From Actinomadura graeca (GTDB taxonomy: Bacteria; Actinomycetota; Actinomycetes; Streptosporangiales; Streptosporangiaceae): a stretch of 64,000 nt of DNA. Positions 34,783-42,401 of this stretch are shown in pieces. A model generated the notes under the pieces. It made no database searches. It saw only the letters and a list, made by a program, of their open reading frames with translations, and was not told where the DNA came from. Each line of letters starts with the position of its first letter. Positions within the stretch are counted from its first letter, which is position 1. Location: NCBI RefSeq assembly GCF_019175365.1, contig NZ_CP059572.1, forward strand, positions 1 through 64,000, read 5' to 3'. The translations under genes were made by a program, and so were the position numbers.

Positions 34783-34807
34783 CTACCCGCCGGATCATTG
34801 ATCACAC
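34783..34807 (-). promoter_or_regulatory. Candidate SigB/SigF-type promoter of the sigma gene
   Basis: On the minus strand GTGT-N15-GGGTAG (34807 down to 34783) is close to the GTTT-N14-16-GGGTAT pattern read by this sigma class, 53 bp before the start codon. Confidence 0.45.
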
Positions 34808-34888
34808 CGGGAGCGGCGGAGGGAGCCGCCCCGGCGCTCCCGCCTGCGGAGACCCCGGTGATCCACCCCGCGGGTGATCGGTAGACTG

Positions 34889-34922
34889 TCCGCCGCGTCC
34901 CTCGGGTGAGGGACGCGGCGGA
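34889..34922 (+). promoter_or_regulatory. Strong hairpin in the crcB leader
   Basis: A perfect 15-bp stem (TCCGCCGCGTCCCTC and its complement) with a GGGT loop begins just after a possible -10 hexamer TAGACT (34882-34887). Two smaller GC hairpins follow (GGCGGG-G-CCCGCC and CCCCCGG-T-CCGGGGG, about 34923-34952) before the crcB start at 35016. I could not recognise the conserved core of the fluoride riboswitch that often precedes crcB. Confidence 0.45.
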
Positions 34923-35015
34923 GGCGGGGCCCGCCGCCCCCGGTCCGGGGGAGACCACGGTGACGGCCGCCGGCGGTCCGCGCCGGGACGCGTGTCCCGC
35001 CGGTAGGAGTGAGCC

Positions 35016-35501
35016 ATGCCCGACGCGGCGGCCGACGGCCCCGTCGATCCCGATGTCGACCTGCGCGTCCCGGCGCAGCGCTCCGAGCTGCGCCGCGCCC
35101 CCTGGTCGATCCTCGCGGCGGTGTCGGCGGGCGGGGTCCTCGGAGCGCTGGCCCGCTGGGGGCTGACCAGCGCCTTCCCGTACCGGCCGGCGGAGTTCCC
35201 CTGGTCCGTCTTCTGGATCAACGTCACGGGGTGCCTGGCGATCGGGGTGCTGATGGTGCTGGTCACCGAGGCCGGGCCCGTGCACCGGCTGGTGCGCCCG
35301 TTCCTCGGCGTCGGCGTCCTGGGAGGTTTCACCACGTTCTCCACCTATGTCGTGGACATCCAGCGGGCGGTGGAGGACGATGCCGCCGGTCTGGCGCTCG
35401 CCTATCTGGCAGGGACGCTCGCCGCCGCACTGCTCGCCGTGTTCGCCGGGATGCGGCTGACCCGGCGGTTCGCCCTCCGGCGCCCCCGGGAACGTCCGTG
35501 A
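35016..35501 (+). CDS. crcB: Fluoride channel CrcB/Fluc, subunit 1
   Basis: 161 aa with four membrane spans. GGVLGALARWGL, INVTGCLAIGVL and GGFTTFSTYVVD (the Phe box and Thr/Ser track) are the family's conserved parts. The protein dimerises in antiparallel fashion to export fluoride. A cytosolic N-terminal extension of about 30 residues is acidic. AGGAG precedes the ATG. The gene overlaps the second crcB by 4 bp, so an obligate heterodimer is likely, as in many Gram-positives. Confidence 0.93.
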   Translation: MPDAAADGPVDPDVDLRVPAQRSELRRAPWSILAAVSAGGVLGALARWGLTSAFPYRPAEFPWSVFWINVTGCLAIGVLMVLVTEAGPVHRLVRPFLGVGVLGGFTTFSTYVVDIQRAVEDDAAGLALAYLAGTLAAALLAVFAGMRLTRRFALRRPRERP

Positions 35502-35860
35502 CCGGGCTGCTGGTCGTGCTCGGCGCGGCGCTGGGCGCGCCGCTGCGCTACCTGACCGACCGCGCGGTGCAGTCCCGTCACGACTCGGTCTTCCCCTGGG
35601 GGACGTTCACCGTCAACGTCGCGGGGTCCGCGTTGCTGGGGTTCCTCGCCGCGCTCCCGGCGGACGGCGGCGTCATGTCGCTCGCCGGGACGGGCTTCTG
35701 CGGCGCGCTGACCACCTACTCCACGTTCGGCTACGAGACGCTGCGCCTCGCCGAGGGCGGGGCGCGCTTCTACGCGGTGGCCAACGCCGTCGCGAGCATC
35801 GCGGCCGGGCTGGGCGCCGCCTATTGCGGGATGGCCGTCGCGGCGGCGGTCACCGGCTGA
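35498..35860 (+). CDS. crcB: Fluoride channel CrcB/Fluc, subunit 2
   Basis: 120 aa, four membrane spans, with GAALGAPLRYLTDR, TFTVNVAGSALLGFL and GALTTYSTFGYET. It starts at a GTG that overlaps the stop of subunit 1 (GTGA). The two subunits differ in their extensions but both keep the asparagine in the second span and the TTxST motif. Confidence 0.92.
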   Translation: MTGLLVVLGAALGAPLRYLTDRAVQSRHDSVFPWGTFTVNVAGSALLGFLAALPADGGVMSLAGTGFCGALTTYSTFGYETLRLAEGGARFYAVANAVASIAAGLGAAYCGMAVAAAVTG

Positions 35861-36070
35861 CGGCGGGGCCGCGGGGGAAAGCGGACCGGGAAACCCGATC
35901 GGGAAAGGAAAGCCGACCAGGAAAGCATGGTGCGGCCCAGGCTCGCAGTCCTGAGCACATGGCAGCGGGCTCGCGAGTGGGCCGCCCCGTGACTCTGCCC
36001 ATGTGGCCGTTCCGGTAAACCGATCAGCCTGTGCCGCGTCGTACCTCCGGTGAGAAACGGGTTTTCGGCC

Positions 36071-36484
36071 TTACTCGCGGGCTTTTGCGGTCGCGCGGCG
36101 GTTGGCCTTCTGGATCGCCTTGACCAGTTCGTCCTTGGTCATGGTGGACCGGCCCTGGACGTCGAGCCGCTTCGCGATCTCGTACAGGTGCTTCTTGGTG
36201 GCGTTGGCGTCGACGCCCTCGGCGGTCTTGGACGGCCTGCTGCGCGACTGCGGCGTGTCCTTGGCGGCCTGCTCGTCCGAGGGGCCCTTCCGCCCGCCCG
36301 CCTTGCGCTTCCAGCGGTCGCCGATCTTCTCGAATCTGTGCTTGAGGGCGCTGAACGCGGTGCGGTGCGCCCGCTCGCCCTCGCCGTACTGCTCGACCGC
36401 GGAGTCGTGGGCCTTGACCCAGGTGTCCTGCGCGTCCTCGGGTGAGCGGCGGAGCGTCGAGGGCATGTCCTCGCGGCCCGGCAT
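36071..36484 (-). CDS. ChaB-domain protein with Rho-N/SAP-like tail
   Basis: 137 aa. The N-terminal 60 residues (TLRRSPEDAQDTWVKAHDSAVEQYG, then ALKHRFEKIGDRWKRK) match the small ChaB family first described beside the E. coli cation transporter ChaA. A lysine/serine-rich linker leads to a C-terminal helical domain (KKHLYEIAKRLDVQGRSTMTKDELVKAI) like the Rho N-terminal or SAP DNA-binding fold. The combination is seen in actinobacteria, with unknown role; nucleic-acid binding is plausible. GGAG precedes the ATG. The 210-bp gap after crcB upstream shows only scattered GGAAA runs and no clear gene. Confidence 0.78.
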   Translation of the reverse strand: MPGREDMPSTLRRSPEDAQDTWVKAHDSAVEQYGEGERAHRTAFSALKHRFEKIGDRWKRKAGGRKGPSDEQAAKDTPQSRSRPSKTAEGVDANATKKHLYEIAKRLDVQGRSTMTKDELVKAIQKANRRATAKARE

Positions 36485-36607
36485 GTCGGTCTCCTCTCCC
36501 TCGTCGGTGCCCTGTCAGGCGCGTCGTGCGGCGTCCTGTCGCCGTACCCGGCTCAGGCGAGTCCAACCGGCGGTCCCAGACGGGGCCGGTCACAGGCGGG
36601 GCCGGTC

Positions 36608-37564
36608 TCAGGCGGGGTCGGCGACGACCAGCTCCTGCTCGAACCAGTCGATCGTGCCGCGCAGGCCCTCCTCGACGGTGATCCGCGGGCTCCAGCCGAG
36701 GAGTTCGCGGGCCAGGGTGGTGTCGGGACGCCGGACACGCGGGTCGTCCTCGGGACGCTCGACGAAGCGGATCCGGGACGGTGAGCCGGTCAGCTCGACG
36801 ACCAGCTCCGCGAGATCGGCCATGGAGAGCTCGTACGGGCTGCCGATGTTCACCGGGCCCGGATGGCGGGACATGGCGAGCGCCACGATCCCGCGGACGG
36901 TGTCGTCGACGTGGCAGATCGAGCGCGTCTGCGAGCCGTCCCCCGTCACCGTGAGGTCCTCGCCCGTCAGCGCCTGGCGCAGGAACGTCGGGATGGCGCG
37001 GCCGTCGTCGGGCCGCATCCTCGGCCCGTAGGTGTTGAAGATCCGGACGATCGCCGCGTCGAGGCCCCGGGAATGCCGGAACGCCGAGGTCAGGGCCTCG
37101 CCGAAGCGCTTGGCCTCGTCGTACACGCTGCGCGGCCCCACCGGGTTCACGTTGCCCCAGTACGTCTCCGGCTGCGGGTGGACGAGCGGGTCGCCGTACA
37201 CCTCCGAGGTGGAGGCCAGCACGAACCGGGCGCCCTTCTCCTCGGCCAGCTCCAGCGCGTTGCGGGTGCCCTGGCTGCCGACCTCCAGGGTCTGGATGGG
37301 AAGCCGCAGATAGTCCGCCGGCGACGCCGCCGAGGCGAGGTGGAACACGTAGCCGACCTCGCCCGGCACGTGCACGGGTTCGGTCAGGTCGCGCCTGACG
37401 AACCGGAAGTCCCGCCGCCCGGTGAGGTGCGCGATGTTGCGCGACGTCCCGGTCAGCAGATTGTCCAGGCACACCACCGAGATCCCCCGGGCGAGCAGTG
37501 CCTCGCACAGGTGCGACCCGAGGAAGCCCGAGCCTCCCGTCACCACGGCGCGTCGATGTCTCAT
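36608..37564 (-). CDS. UXS-like NAD-dependent nucleotide-sugar epimerase/decarboxylase
   Basis: 318 aa extended short-chain dehydrogenase. NAD motif TGGSGFLGSHLC, ASTSEVYGDP with the catalytic serine/threonine, and YDEAKRFGE with Tyr-x3-Lys; RIFNTYGPRMRPDDGRAI is the typical UDP-glucuronate decarboxylase substrate region. It may supply UDP-xylose, or act on the heptose made by this operon in place of the missing HldD (inference). It is the last gene of the ten-gene operon, overlapping the GT9 gene by 4 bp. Confidence 0.85.
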   Translation of the reverse strand: MRHRRAVVTGGSGFLGSHLCEALLARGISVVCLDNLLTGTSRNIAHLTGRRDFRFVRRDLTEPVHVPGEVGYVFHLASAASPADYLRLPIQTLEVGSQGTRNALELAEEKGARFVLASTSEVYGDPLVHPQPETYWGNVNPVGPRSVYDEAKRFGEALTSAFRHSRGLDAAIVRIFNTYGPRMRPDDGRAIPTFLRQALTGEDLTVTGDGSQTRSICHVDDTVRGIVALAMSRHPGPVNIGSPYELSMADLAELVVELTGSPSRIRFVERPEDDPRVRRPDTTLARELLGWSPRITVEEGLRGTIDWFEQELVVADPA

Positions 37565-38529
37565 CCTGGTCCCCTCACGGTGTGGGCGAGCGCGCGGCCT
37601 GCCGCCTCGACGGCCTGGCCGGCGGTGATCTCCAGCAGGCCGGGATGCGGTTCGCGGCCGTGCGGGTCGCCGCGCCGCCCGGCCCACAGGACCAGGTGCT
37701 CGGCGCGGTCGGGCGGCCCCCAGCGGCCGGGCGGCGTCGGGCCGAACAGCAGCACCGACGGCGTCCGGAACGCGGTGGCCAGGTGGGCGGGGCCGGTGTC
37801 GCCGCACACCACGAGGCGGGCGCCGGCGACGAGCGCGGCGAGCCGCGGCAGCGGTGTACGGCCCGACAGGTCGGCGCCCGGGTCCAGCCCGGCGAGCTCG
37901 ACGACGCGGCGCGCGATGGCCGCCTCGCCGGGGCCGCCGGTGACGACGACGCGTTCGCCGCCGTCCCGCAGCGCGGCCGCGACGGCCGCGAACCGCTCGG
38001 CCGGCCAGCGCCGCGCGGGGAAGGCCGCCCCCGGGTGGACCACCACGGCGCCGGGCGCGGGGGAGGCGGCCCGGGGCGCCGCCAGGTCCAGGTCGCCGGG
38101 GTCGGCGTGGAACCCGTACGCGCGGACGAGCCGGCACCACCGCGCCACCTCGTGCTCGTCGGGGTCCCAGTCGGGGCCGTCGGCGTGCGGGGCGGCGGTG
38201 CAGGCGAACGCCATCAGCCGGCCCGGTGACAGCGCCGCGAGGACGCGGTGGCTCCGCGGGCCCCGGCCGTGCAGGTTGACCGCCACGTCCACCGGCCCGG
38301 CGGGCGGCAGCGGGGCCAGGCCGTCCGCGGGCAGGACCGCGTCGACGGCGCCGGTGGCGCGGGCCAGCGCCGTCAATGCCTTGGGCGCGGCGAGCGTCAG
38401 CCGGGCCCCGGGCATCCCGCGGCGCACGGCCCGCAGCGCGGGCACGGCGGTCAGCAGGTCGCCCAGGCCGAGGGCGCGCAGGACCACGACGCGGCGCGCC
38501 GTCGTCGGCAGCGGCGCGCTGGTGGTCAC
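37561..38529 (-). CDS. Glycosyltransferase family 9 (heptosyltransferase-type), copy 1
   Basis: 322 aa GT-B protein. The N-terminal RALGLGDLLTAVPALRAV and the C-terminal VVCGDTGPAHLATAFRTPSVLLFGPT are diagnostic for ADP-heptose:LPS heptosyltransferase-like enzymes; VVVHPGAAFPARRWPAERF is the acceptor/donor loop. With GmhA, HldE and a GmhB domain encoded in the same operon, the donor is probably an ADP-heptose. The GTG start overlaps the SDR stop (GTGA). No signal or membrane span: it should act on the inner face of the membrane. Confidence 0.88.
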   Translation of the reverse strand: MTTSAPLPTTARRVVVLRALGLGDLLTAVPALRAVRRGMPGARLTLAAPKALTALARATGAVDAVLPADGLAPLPPAGPVDVAVNLHGRGPRSHRVLAALSPGRLMAFACTAAPHADGPDWDPDEHEVARWCRLVRAYGFHADPGDLDLAAPRAASPAPGAVVVHPGAAFPARRWPAERFAAVAAALRDGGERVVVTGGPGEAAIARRVVELAGLDPGADLSGRTPLPRLAALVAGARLVVCGDTGPAHLATAFRTPSVLLFGPTPPGRWGPPDRAEHLVLWAGRRGDPHGREPHPGLLEITAGQAVEAAGRALAHTVRGPG

Positions 38530-39203
38530 GGCCACGACGGCTCCCGCGACGGGCAGACGACCATCTCGCGGACCTCGCATCCCGCGGGCTGCGCGAGCGC
38601 GAACGCGACCGCCGCCGCGACGTCCGCGGGCCGGTTGAGCTCGGCGTCGGGGCCCGGCCTGTACTGCTCGGTGCGGTCGTCGAAGAAGGCGGTGTCCATC
38701 CCGCCGGGGACCATCAGCGTCACGCCGACCCTCCCGGCCAGCTCGGCGGCGAGCGCCCGGGTGAAGCCGACGACGCCGAACTTGGACGCGCAGTAGGCGG
38801 TGGCGTCGCCGAGCGCCCGCAGCCCGAGCGTGGACGCGACCGTGACGATCCGCCCGCGCGGCTCGTCCTCCAGGTAGGGCAGCGCGGCGCGCACGACGGC
38901 GGCGGTGCCGAGCAGGTTCACCCGCACGACCCGCTCCCAGTCCTCGGCGGGCACGTCCCCCAGGGCGCCGCACGCGTCGATCCCGGCGGCGGTGACGACC
39001 GCGTCCAGCCCCCCGCCGGAGCGGGCCAGCCCGTGCACGGCGCGCTCGGCGCACCCGCGGTCGGCGAGGTCGGCCTGGACGTACTCGACGTCGTCCTTGG
39101 GCGGGTGCAGGTCCAGGACGAGCGGACGTCCCCCGTCCTCGGCGACCCTGCGGGCGATGGCCGCGCCGAGCCCGGAGGCGCCACCGGTGATGAGGACGTT
39201 CAT
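38526..39203 (-). CDS. Short-chain dehydrogenase/reductase
   Basis: 225 aa classical SDR. Cofactor motif TGGASGLGAAIA, NAG-like turn TAAGI, catalytic serine in VASTLG and YCASKFG with Tyr-x3-Lys. The substrate is unknown; within a heptose operon it could oxidise or reduce a sugar carbon. Coupled by 4-bp overlaps to hldE upstream and the GT9 gene downstream. Confidence 0.85.
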   Translation of the reverse strand: MNVLITGGASGLGAAIARRVAEDGGRPLVLDLHPPKDDVEYVQADLADRGCAERAVHGLARSGGGLDAVVTAAGIDACGALGDVPAEDWERVVRVNLLGTAAVVRAALPYLEDEPRGRIVTVASTLGLRALGDATAYCASKFGVVGFTRALAAELAGRVGVTLMVPGGMDTAFFDDRTEQYRPGPDAELNRPADVAAAVAFALAQPAGCEVREMVVCPSREPSWP

Positions 39204-40597
39204 GATGCGGTTCCCTTCGTCGTCGACAGCAGGCGTGAGGTGGAGCGCCCTTCGAGCAGGGGCAGCAGGACCACCTCGCCGCCGTTGGCCCGGACCGTGC
39301 CGGCCTCGGGCAGCGGGGTCCCGGCGTAGTCGGCGCCCTTGACCCACACCTGCGGCCGCAGCCGCTCCAGCAGCGGCGCCGGGGTGTCGTCGTCGAAGAC
39401 CACCGCCGCGTCCACGTCGCTGAGCGCCTCCAGCACCCGGACGCGGTCGGCGGCGGGCGTCACCGGGCGGTCCGGGCCCTTGCGGCGGCGCACCGAGGCG
39501 TCGGAGTTCACGCAGACGATCAGGCAGTCGCCGAGCCGCCGCGCCTGCCGCAGCAGGCTGACGTGCCCGGCGTGCAGCAGGTCGAAGCAGCCGCCGGTCG
39601 CCACGACCGTGCCGCCGGCGCGCCGGGTGCGCTCGGCGAGGCCGAAGGCGTCCTCCCCGCGTTCGGGGACGAGCCGGGCGGTGCCGTTCTCGGTGAGCCG
39701 CGTGGCGAGCGCCGACGCCGCGCCCGCCCGGACGAACTCCGAGGCGCGCCGGACGCCCTCGGTGACCGCCGCGGTGAGCGGTCCGCCGTCGGCGAGCACG
39801 TCCACCGCCCCGACCGCGAAGCCGTCGCCGGCCCCGCACGCGTCGCCCCGCGCGGGTTCGGCCGGGGCGAGGAAGGGCGTGCGCGTCCCGTCGCACAGCA
39901 GGGCGCCCTCGGCGCCGAGGGTGATCGCGACGCCGTCCAGGCCCCACAGCCGGCCGAGATGCCGGCCGCGCCGCCCGGCCGCCGCCAGCCCGGATCCGCC
40001 GATCTCGGCGCCGTCCGCCGCGGCGAGCCGTGCGGCCTCCTCCTCGTTCGGGGTGAGCAGCCGCGTGCCGGGCACCGGCGGCTCCCCCTTCGGGTGCGGG
40101 TCCCACACGACCGGGACGTGGCCGGGCAGGTCGCCCAGCAGGGACCGGACGGCGCGGTGCCGGGTCACGCCGCGCCCGTAGTCGGAGACCAGCACGGCGC
40201 CGGCCCCCGCCACGGCGTCGGTGACGCGCGGACCGACGGGCCCGTCCAGGGCCTGCCCTTCCCCTGTGTCCAGGCGCGCCACCGACTGCTCTCCCGCGCG
40301 GATGCGCAGCTTGCAGGGCGTCCCGCCGTGCAGGTGGAACGCGGCGACCTCCACGTGCCGCTCCAGCATCGCGCGCAGCCGCCGGCCGGGCTCGTCGTCG
40401 GCCAGCGCGGTGACGAGCACCACCTCGCGGCCGGACGCCGCCGCCAGCAGCGCGGCCAGCCCCGCGCCGCCCGGGCGGGGGCGCTCCTCGGCCTGCTCGA
40501 CGACCGGGACCGGCGCGTCCGGGCAGAGCCGGCTGCTGGTGCCGACGATGTCGATGTCGAGCAGGACGTCGCCCACCACGACCAGCGGCGCGGTCAT
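39200..40597 (-). CDS. hldE: Bifunctional heptose-7-phosphate kinase / heptose-1-phosphate adenylyltransferase
   Basis: 465 aa, HldE/RfaE length. The N-terminal PfkB-type kinase domain has VVGDVLLDIDIVG at the start and GDACGAGDGFAVGAV with the catalytic aspartate. From about residue 330 a cytidylyltransferase-like domain carries GGCFDLLHAGHVSLL (the HxGH nucleotide motif) and RVRVLEALSDVDAAVVFDDDTP. It phosphorylates D-glycero-D-manno-heptose 7-phosphate and, after GmhB, makes ADP-heptose. It lies between GmhA and an SDR, each joined by 4-bp overlaps. Confidence 0.9.
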   Translation of the reverse strand: MTAPLVVVGDVLLDIDIVGTSSRLCPDAPVPVVEQAEERPRPGGAGLAALLAAASGREVVLVTALADDEPGRRLRAMLERHVEVAAFHLHGGTPCKLRIRAGEQSVARLDTGEGQALDGPVGPRVTDAVAGAGAVLVSDYGRGVTRHRAVRSLLGDLPGHVPVVWDPHPKGEPPVPGTRLLTPNEEEAARLAAADGAEIGGSGLAAAGRRGRHLGRLWGLDGVAITLGAEGALLCDGTRTPFLAPAEPARGDACGAGDGFAVGAVDVLADGGPLTAAVTEGVRRASEFVRAGAASALATRLTENGTARLVPERGEDAFGLAERTRRAGGTVVATGGCFDLLHAGHVSLLRQARRLGDCLIVCVNSDASVRRRKGPDRPVTPAADRVRVLEALSDVDAAVVFDDDTPAPLLERLRPQVWVKGADYAGTPLPEAGTVRANGGEVVLLPLLEGRSTSRLLSTTKGTAS

Positions 40598-41190
40598 CCC
40601 CCCACCCCCAGGACCTCGTCGATCACTCCGCACAGCAGGTGGAGCGCCGCGAGGTGGATCTCCTGGACGGTCGCGGTGGCCGCGGCGTCCACGGCGATGG
40701 CGTCGTCGCAGGACCCGGTGAGCGGGTTCGGGCCCGGGCCGGTCAGCGCCCAGGCGGCCATCCCCGTGCGCCGCGCCCGGTGCGCCGCCGCGATCACGTT
40801 GGGGCTGCGGCCGCTCGTCGACAGGCAGAGCAGCACGTCGCCGGTGCGGCCGTGCGCCTGCACCTGCCGCGCGAAGACGTCCACCGGGCCGTAGTCGTTG
40901 CCGATGGCGGTGACCGCGGAGGTGTCGGCGTGCAGCGGGATCGCCGACAGCGGCCGCCGGTCGCTCTCGAACCTGCCGGTCAGCTCGGCCGTCAGATGCT
41001 GGGCCTCGGCGGCGCTGCCCCCGTTGCCGCAGGCGAGCAGCCGCCCGCCGGTGCCGAGGACGCGGGCGAGCCGGCGTCCCCACGCGGCGACCGTCGGCAC
41101 GTGCTCGCGGAACCGCAGCGCGGCCTCCGCGAGCGCCTCCAGCCGCTCGTCCTGCGCGGTGAGGACCGGGCTGCGCGCCGGCGCCGTCAC
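40594..41190 (-). CDS. gmhA: Sedoheptulose-7-phosphate isomerase
   Basis: 198 aa SIS-domain protein. ACGNGGSAAEAQHLTAEL, IPLHADTSAVTAIGND, LCLSTSGRSPNVIAA and the C-terminal EIHLAALHLLCGVIDE (with the catalytic histidine) are those of GmhA, the first committed enzyme of heptose synthesis from sedoheptulose 7-phosphate. An N-terminal helix of 45 residues matches the family. GTG start overlapping the preceding glycosyltransferase stop by 4 bp. Confidence 0.92.
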   Translation of the reverse strand: MTAPARSPVLTAQDERLEALAEAALRFREHVPTVAAWGRRLARVLGTGGRLLACGNGGSAAEAQHLTAELTGRFESDRRPLSAIPLHADTSAVTAIGNDYGPVDVFARQVQAHGRTGDVLLCLSTSGRSPNVIAAAHRARRTGMAAWALTGPGPNPLTGSCDDAIAVDAAATATVQEIHLAALHLLCGVIDEVLGVGG

Positions 41191-42401
41191 GCCGCCACCC
41201 CGCTCAGGGCGCCCGCCCGCCGGTAGACGCCGGCGGTGCCGGCGGCCACGCGCGCCCACGAGTAGCGGGCCCGCGCCCGGTCGCGGCCCGCGCGGCCCAT
41301 CGCGGCACGCTTCACCGGGTCGTCCAGCAGCTCCCGGATCGCCGCGGCGGCGGCCCCGGGATCGCGGGGCGGCACGTGCGCGCCGGTGACGCCCGGGACG
41401 ACGGTGTCGAGATGACCGCCGACGCCGCTCGCCACGACGGGCACGCCGCAGGCCATGGCCTCCAGCGGCACCATCCCGAACGGCTCGTACCAGGGCAGCG
41501 TGACGACCGCGCTCGCCGACCGCAGCAGCGGGGCGACCTCGTCGCGGCCGACCCGCCCGAGGAACTCCACGCGGCCGGAGACGCCCGCGTCCCGCGCCAC
41601 CCGCCGCAGCCTGCGCACCTCCGGGTCGCCGTCCAGGTCCGCGCGCGGCGGTCCTCCGGCGACGGCCAGCCGGGCGCCCGGCAGGTACGCCAGCGCCTCG
41701 ATGGCGGTGTCGACGCCCTTGCGCTCGACCAGGCGGGACAGCACCACGAGCGGGCCCGCGTCCGCGCCGTCCCGTCCCCGGCGGGGTGTGAAGAGGCCGA
41801 GGTCGACGCCGCACGGGACGACCGACACGCGGTCGCGCGGGACGCCCAGCGCGGCGAGCTCGGCGACCTCGTCCGCGCACGTCGCGATGACGGCGTCGGC
41901 GCCGCGCCCGAGGGCCCGCTCCAGCCGGACGCGGGAGGCGGGACTGGTGTCGCCGTCGCCCTGGTGGCGGCGCTTGACGCTGCCGAGCGCGTGGTAGGTC
42001 TGCACCACCGGCACATGCCGGGGGCCCGGCGGGCCGGACGCCTGGACGGCGGCGAGCCCGCTCATCCAGAAGTGGGCGTGCGCCACGTCGGGCGGATCGG
42101 CGGACCAGCGCCGCTCCAGGTAGAGGCCGAACGCGTGCATCCAGGGCAGCAGGTCGTCCTTGGCGATGCGCTCGGGCGGGCCCGCCGGGACGTGCTCGAC
42201 GGTCACCCCGGGCGCGAGGCGGACGCGGCGGGGGAGGGCGGGGGCGTCCCGGCGGGTGTAGACGGTGACGTCGTGCCCTTGGCGGCCCAGCTCGGCGGCC
42301 AGCTCGGCGACGAACACGTTCTGCCCGCCGCCGTCCGCCCCGCCGAGCCCGCCGGCGGCGGCCAGCGGGCTGGCGTGCTCGGAGACCATGGCAATCCTCA
42401 T
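41187..42401 (-). CDS. GT-B glycosyltransferase (family 4 type)
   Basis: 404 aa. N-terminal GGLGGADGGGQNVFVAELA and the C-terminal WYEPFGMVPLEAMACGVPVV (E-x7-E motif) are standard for family 4 retaining transferases such as sucrose-phosphate or mannosyl transferases. LSRLVERKGVDTAIEAL is the donor-domain start. Acceptor and donor unknown; presumably it extends the glycan built by this operon. Four-base overlaps on both sides. Confidence 0.9.
   Translation of the reverse strand: MRIAMVSEHASPLAAAGGLGGADGGGQNVFVAELAAELGRQGHDVTVYTRRDAPALPRRVRLAPGVTVEHVPAGPPERIAKDDLLPWMHAFGLYLERRWSADPPDVAHAHFWMSGLAAVQASGPPGPRHVPVVQTYHALGSVKRRHQGDGDTSPASRVRLERALGRGADAVIATCADEVAELAALGVPRDRVSVVPCGVDLGLFTPRRGRDGADAGPLVVLSRLVERKGVDTAIEALAYLPGARLAVAGGPPRADLDGDPEVRRLRRVARDAGVSGRVEFLGRVGRDEVAPLLRSASAVVTLPWYEPFGMVPLEAMACGVPVVASGVGGHLDTVVPGVTGAHVPPRDPGAAAAAIRELLDDPVKRAAMGRAGRDRARARYSWARVAAGTAGVYRRAGALSGVAA

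Noticed and set aside
34889..35015. Fluoride riboswitch before crcB
   Set aside because: I could not find the conserved GAUGG and pseudoknot partner sequence; listed only as a structured leader needing a covariance search.
35861..36070. Short gene in the gap after the crcB pair (an open frame continues to about 36018)
   Set aside because: No ribosome site, no conserved residues, and repetitive GGAAA-type sequence.
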